Source: Cellulomonas denverensis (GTDB lineage: Bacteria; Actinomycetota; Actinomycetes; Actinomycetales; Cellulomonadaceae). Taken from it: DNA of 64,000 nt. The notes beneath the pieces were generated by a model that did not search any database, was not told the DNA's origin, and was given only the letters and a program-made list of their open reading frames with translations. Of the stretch, positions 61,862 through 64,000 are shown in pieces. Within the stretch, counting starts at the first letter, position 1; every line of letters starts with the position of its first letter. The position numbers were made by a program, and so were the translations under genes. The DNA lies in the NCBI RefSeq assembly GCF_012396125.1, contig NZ_JAAXOX010000003.1:124001-188000 (forward strand), in the 5' to 3' direction.

Positions 61862-62724
61862 CGTGCGGCGCGCAGTTCCAGCTTCTCCCGCAGCCCGAGC
61901 CCGGCGCTGATCGCGACCCGGACCGGCCACTGGTACCAGCGGTGGTACCGGCGGTGCAGGTACTGCTTGGCGCTGGCGTGATGGGCGGAGATCATCCGGG
62001 ACGGGCGCGCCTTCCAGGACACGCCACCGACGTGCACCACCTCGGCCTGCGGCACGTAGACATTCGCCCACCCGGCACGGCCGAGCCGTTCGCCCAGGTC
62101 CACGTCCTCGAAGAACATGAAGTAGTCGGCGTCGAACCCGCCGACCGCCTCGAAGGCCTCCCGGCGCAGCAGCAGGCAGGCGCCGGACAGCCAGCCCGCG
62201 GCGCGCTCGGTCCCGACCGACTCCTGGCGCCGGTGGTAGGCCCGGGTCCACGGGTTGCCCGGCCACACCTTGCCCAGCACCGCATGCCCGGCGCCCTGGG
62301 TGAGCGAAGGCAGCTCCCGGGCGGAGGGGTAGACCGTGCCGTCCTCGTTCAGCAGGGCGGGGCCGAGCGACCCGGCGCCCGGCAGCCGCCGGCCCGCGGC
62401 GAGCAGGGTGTCCAGGGCGCCGGCGTGCCAGATCACGTCCGGGTTCGCCACCACCAGCCAGTCCTGATCGGCGCCCGCGGCACCGGCATTCGCGCCGCCG
62501 CCGTAGCCGAGGTTCTGGCCGGTGCGGACCACCCGGGCACCGGCGCTGGCCGCGACCCGGTCGGTCACCTCCGGGTCGGTGCCGTTGTCCACGATCACCA
62601 GCTCCACCGGGCCGGTGGCGGCCGTGGCCAGGCTGTCGACGAAGGTCTCCAGCTCCTGCCCCGGGTTGAAGACGATGGTCACCACGCGCACGGCGGGGGG
62701 CGGGGCGGCAGGGGAGGAGGTCAT
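61858..62724 (-). CDS. WbbL-like GT2 glycosyltransferase (probable rhamnosyltransferase)
   Basis: GT-A enzyme of 288 residues. Motifs: VRVVTIVFNPGQELETFV near 12-29, VDNGTDPEV near 45-53, NLGYGGGANAG near 71-81, ANPDVIW near 93-99 and a FFEDVDLGERLGRAG segment near 204-218. This set is that of mycobacterial WbbL, which adds L-rhamnose to lipid-linked GlcNAc. Genomic context (whiB2, DUF3499 and the zincin-like gene) also matches the wbbL region of mycobacteria. Here there is no arabinogalactan, so it may rhamnosylate another linkage unit. It lies 12 bases after the zincin-like gene. A TAATCT box at 62734-62739 (minus strand) lies 9 bases before its ATG. Confidence 0.9.
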   Translation of the reverse strand: MTSSPAAPPPAVRVVTIVFNPGQELETFVDSLATAATGPVELVIVDNGTDPEVTDRVAASAGARVVRTGQNLGYGGGANAGAAGADQDWLVVANPDVIWHAGALDTLLAAGRRLPGAGSLGPALLNEDGTVYPSARELPSLTQGAGHAVLGKVWPGNPWTRAYHRRQESVGTERAAGWLSGACLLLRREAFEAVGGFDADYFMFFEDVDLGERLGRAGWANVYVPQAEVVHVGGVSWKARPSRMISAHHASAKQYLHRRYHRWYQWPVRVAISAGLGLREKLELRAAR

Positions 62725-62736
62725 GGCCGGGACAGA

Positions 62737-63201
62737 TTACCGTCCGTCCCCGAGCTGGGGGTCGATCTCCTCCGGCGCGCGGCCGAGCAGGTGGGCGACC
62801 TGGTCCACCACCACCTCGTGCACCAGCTCGGCCAGGTCGTCGCTGCCCTCGGCCCGGGTCTCCACCGGCCGCCGGTAGACCACGATCCGGGGCGGCAGAC
62901 CGGGCTCGCTCGGGAAGCACCGGCCCAGGGGCACCCCGCCGTGCTCCCAGGGCGCGGGATCGGCCGGCGGGACGTCCTCCACCGCGAACTCGACCCCGTC
63001 CAGCTGACGGCCCCAGCGCAGTTCCAGCCGTTCCACCGAGCCGAGCACCAGGTCGTCGAAGCGTTCGCCCCGGGTCCGGGCGGCGGGCAGCCCGGCCGGC
63101 AGCAACGGCCCGCGCAGACCCCGGCCCCGGCGGTCGCGGCGGCGCACCGGTCCGGCCTGGCGGGGCTGGGAGAAGTCGGGCAGGAAGCGGCGAGGGGCCA
63201 T
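62737..63201 (-). CDS. Zincin-like (metallopeptidase-family) protein with degenerate active site
   Basis: Protein of 154 residues related to the minimal zincins of Pfam Zincin_1 (the mycobacterial Rv3259 type). It has a basic N-terminal half, the VEFAVEDVPP segment near 71-80, PPRIVVYRRPVE near 103-114 and a helix LVHEVVVDQVAHLLG near 126-140. In active relatives that helix carries HExxH; here the aligned residues are D133-Q134-V-A-H137, so the first ligand and the catalytic glutamate are missing. The H128-E129 pair is one helical turn too early. It is thus probably a non-catalytic fold. ATG with a leaderless TAGAGT box; upstream of the WbbL-like gene. Confidence 0.82.
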   Translation of the reverse strand: MAPRRFLPDFSQPRQAGPVRRRDRRGRGLRGPLLPAGLPAARTRGERFDDLVLGSVERLELRWGRQLDGVEFAVEDVPPADPAPWEHGGVPLGRCFPSEPGLPPRIVVYRRPVETRAEGSDDLAELVHEVVVDQVAHLLGRAPEEIDPQLGDGR

Positions 63202-63207
63202 CCGGGC

Positions 63208-63213
63208 ACTCTA
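63208..63213 (-). promoter_or_regulatory. Candidate leaderless -10 element (TAGAGT) for the zincin-like gene
   Basis: TAGAGT on the minus strand lies 6 bases before the ATG at 63201, with no ribosome site. Confidence 0.5.
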
Positions 63214-63276
63214 GCTCCGGGGCCACGACCGGGTGACAGCAGGCGGGTCCTGCCACGGGCCGGGCGACCGGAGAGG

Positions 63277-63282
63277 TACGGT
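63277..63282 (+). promoter_or_regulatory. Candidate leaderless -10 element (TACGGT) for the DUF3499 gene
   Basis: TACGGT lies 7 bases before the GTG at 63290, with no ribosome site. It decides that start over an in-frame GTG further up. Confidence 0.5.
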
Positions 63283-63289
63283 CTCCCTC

Positions 63290-63661
63290 GTGAGATCCGT
63301 CCGTCAGTGCTCCCGCACCGCGTGCGGTCGTCCGGCGGTGGCCACCCTCACCTATGTGTACGCCGACTCGACGGCCGTGCTCGGCCCGTTGGCGACCACG
63401 GCCGAGCCGCACTCCTACGACCTGTGCGCCGAGCACGCCTCCCGGCTGACCGCCCCGCGCGGGTGGGACGTGGTGCGCCTGGCCCCGGAGTTCATCGAGA
63501 CCGGCCCGAGCCACGACGACCTGGTCGCGCTGGCCGAGGCGGTGCGCGAGGCCGGGCGCCCGGCGCGGGCCGCGGTGCCCGAGGGGCTGCCGCCCGCCGA
63601 GCACCTGACCGAGGAACGGCGCCGCGGCCACCTGCGCGTGCTCCGCGGCGACGAGGACTGA
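63290..63661 (+). CDS. DUF3499 family protein
   Basis: Small actinobacterial protein of 123 residues, function unknown. C7 and C12 in QCSRTACGRPA and C46 with H49 in DLCAEHASRL look like a four-ligand zinc site of the treble-clef or ribbon type. The core TLTYVYADSTAVLGPL near 19-34 is the family signature. The C-terminus (about 95-123) is charged and disordered. It is divergent from the zincin-like gene and is followed after 4 bases by a small zinc-ribbon gene, then a probable phosphomannomutase gene, the usual order in this phylum. Confidence 0.9.
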   Translation: MRSVRQCSRTACGRPAVATLTYVYADSTAVLGPLATTAEPHSYDLCAEHASRLTAPRGWDVVRLAPEFIETGPSHDDLVALAEAVREAGRPARAAVPEGLPPAEHLTEERRRGHLRVLRGDED

Positions 63662-63665
63662 GCCG

Positions 63666-63944
63666 ATGGCACAGGGGGCAGGAACCGGACGACGGCGGCA
63701 GGCGGCACCGGCCGAGCCACTGGGCTCGCTCACCCGCCCGGACCAGGAGATCACGCCGGGCACGGAGCACTGCGTGTCCTGCGGATCGGAGCAGCTCACC
63801 CGGCTGCGGCTGACCCTGGCGGACGGCACCGAGGTCACCTTCGTCTCCTGTCACGCCTGCGAGCACCGCGCCTGGATCCCGGTGGACGGCGACGGCACCC
63901 CGCTGACCCGCGATGAGGTCGTCCAGCGTTCGTCCCGCCGCTGA
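63666..63944 (+). CDS. Small zinc-ribbon-like protein, function unknown
   Basis: Protein of 92 residues. Two C-x2-C knuckles, C36-C39 in HCVSCGSEQ and C62-C65 in SCHACEHRAW, are 22 residues apart with beta-strand-like sequence between, the pattern of a zinc ribbon. The N-terminal 30 residues are disordered. ATG 4 bases after the DUF3499 stop, so co-transcribed. I do not recognise a specific family; RNA, DNA or protein binding are all possible. Confidence 0.75.
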   Translation: MAQGAGTGRRRQAAPAEPLGSLTRPDQEITPGTEHCVSCGSEQLTRLRLTLADGTEVTFVSCHACEHRAWIPVDGDGTPLTRDEVVQRSSRR

Positions 63945-63951
63945 CCGTCGC

Positions 63952-63957
63952 TAGAGT
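63952..63957 (+). promoter_or_regulatory. Candidate leaderless -10 element (TAGAGT)
   Basis: TAGAGT lies 7 bases before the GTG at 63965, start of the gene cut by the right edge. Confidence 0.45.
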
Positions 63958-63964
63958 GGCGGGC

Positions 63965-64000
63965 GTGTCCCAGACCCATGCAGACCTGCCCGACCTGACC
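63965..64000 (+). CDS. Start of a CDS cut by the window edge, probable phosphomannomutase
   Basis: Only 12 codons are present (VSQTHADLPDLT). The GTG follows a leaderless -10 box at the same spacing as its neighbours. The product is guessed from gene order: in many actinobacteria the DUF3499 and small zinc-ribbon genes are followed by phosphomannomutase/phosphoglucomutase, whose N-terminus often reads like this before the conserved KAYDVRG segment. That segment lies outside the window, so the assignment is context only. It would complete the mannose-6-phosphate to mannose-1-phosphate step beside ManA. Confidence 0.5.
   Translation, partial: MSQTHADLPDLT

Noticed and set aside
62800-62830. 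Apparent H-E pair as an active zincin site
   Set aside because: H128-E129 is followed by histidine nine residues after the first, not four. The family alignment places the motif at residues 133-137, where it reads DQVAH.

Overview
The window is about 64 kb of very GC-rich, gene-dense DNA from an actinobacterium. GTG starts are frequent, genes are often coupled by 1-4 base overlaps, and many starts sit 6-8 bases downstream of a TAnnnT -10 element. A WhiB regulator, a DUF5719 protein, a DUF3499 protein and a TIGR03089 protein are all actinobacteria-restricted families. The absence of mycolate or arabinogalactan genes, plus Wzm/Wzt, three LCP proteins and a repeat-bearing amidase, suggests a Micrococcales organism of the Cellulomonas type. 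That placement is inference. I see no rRNA, tRNA, insertion sequence, CRISPR array, prophage or plasmid gene.

Layout. 1-7.7 kb: an FtsX/MacB-type ABC exporter (permease cut by the left edge), a NarL-type two-component pair, and a divergent OmpR-type pair. 7.7-11.4 kb: GtrA-family protein, purK-purE, acyltransferase-3 protein. 11.4-15.5 kb: three LytR-CpsA-Psr (LCP) proteins in tandem. 15.6-33.6 kb: a surface-polysaccharide cluster with rmlB, a methyltransferase, a double GT2 enzyme, two GT-C-like membrane proteins, Wzt/Wzm, a GT2-GT4 fusion, a polyprenyl-phosphate sugar transferase, further glycosyltransferases, two GDP-mannose-dehydratase-family genes and rmlA. 33.6-39.7 kb: three secreted or anchored proteins, two of them carrying the same ~100-residue repeat, one being a peptidoglycan amidase. 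39.7-49.6 kb: a second glycosyl cluster with a GacI/GacJ-like pair, GT-C-like protein, Wzx-like flippase, rmlC and rmlD, and a YbhN-like protein. 49.7-55.8 kb: GT4, manA, methyltransferase, large membrane protein, TIGR03089 protein. 56-64 kb: whiB2-like gene, a 1,265-residue GT2/membrane protein, DUF5719, WbbL-like GT, a zincin-like protein, DUF3499, a zinc-ribbon protein, and the first 12 codons of a probable phosphomannomutase.

How it works together. RmlA, B, C and D supply dTDP-L-rhamnose. ManA (and probably the gene cut at the right edge) supply mannose precursors, and the coupled GMD pair converts GDP-mannose to a GDP-6-deoxyhexose. Cytoplasmic GT2/GT4 enzymes would build lipid-linked glycans, exported by Wzm/Wzt or the Wzx-like flippase. 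DPM-like enzymes with GtrA/DUF2304 partners and GT-C-like proteins would add side chains outside, and LCP proteins would attach the polymer to peptidoglycan. The amidase and repeat proteins are probably surface proteins that bind or remodel this wall.

The only non-coding stretch near 300 bases is 55757-56045, upstream of whiB2; it holds a strong sigma-70-type promoter. All other gaps are shorter than about 165 bases.
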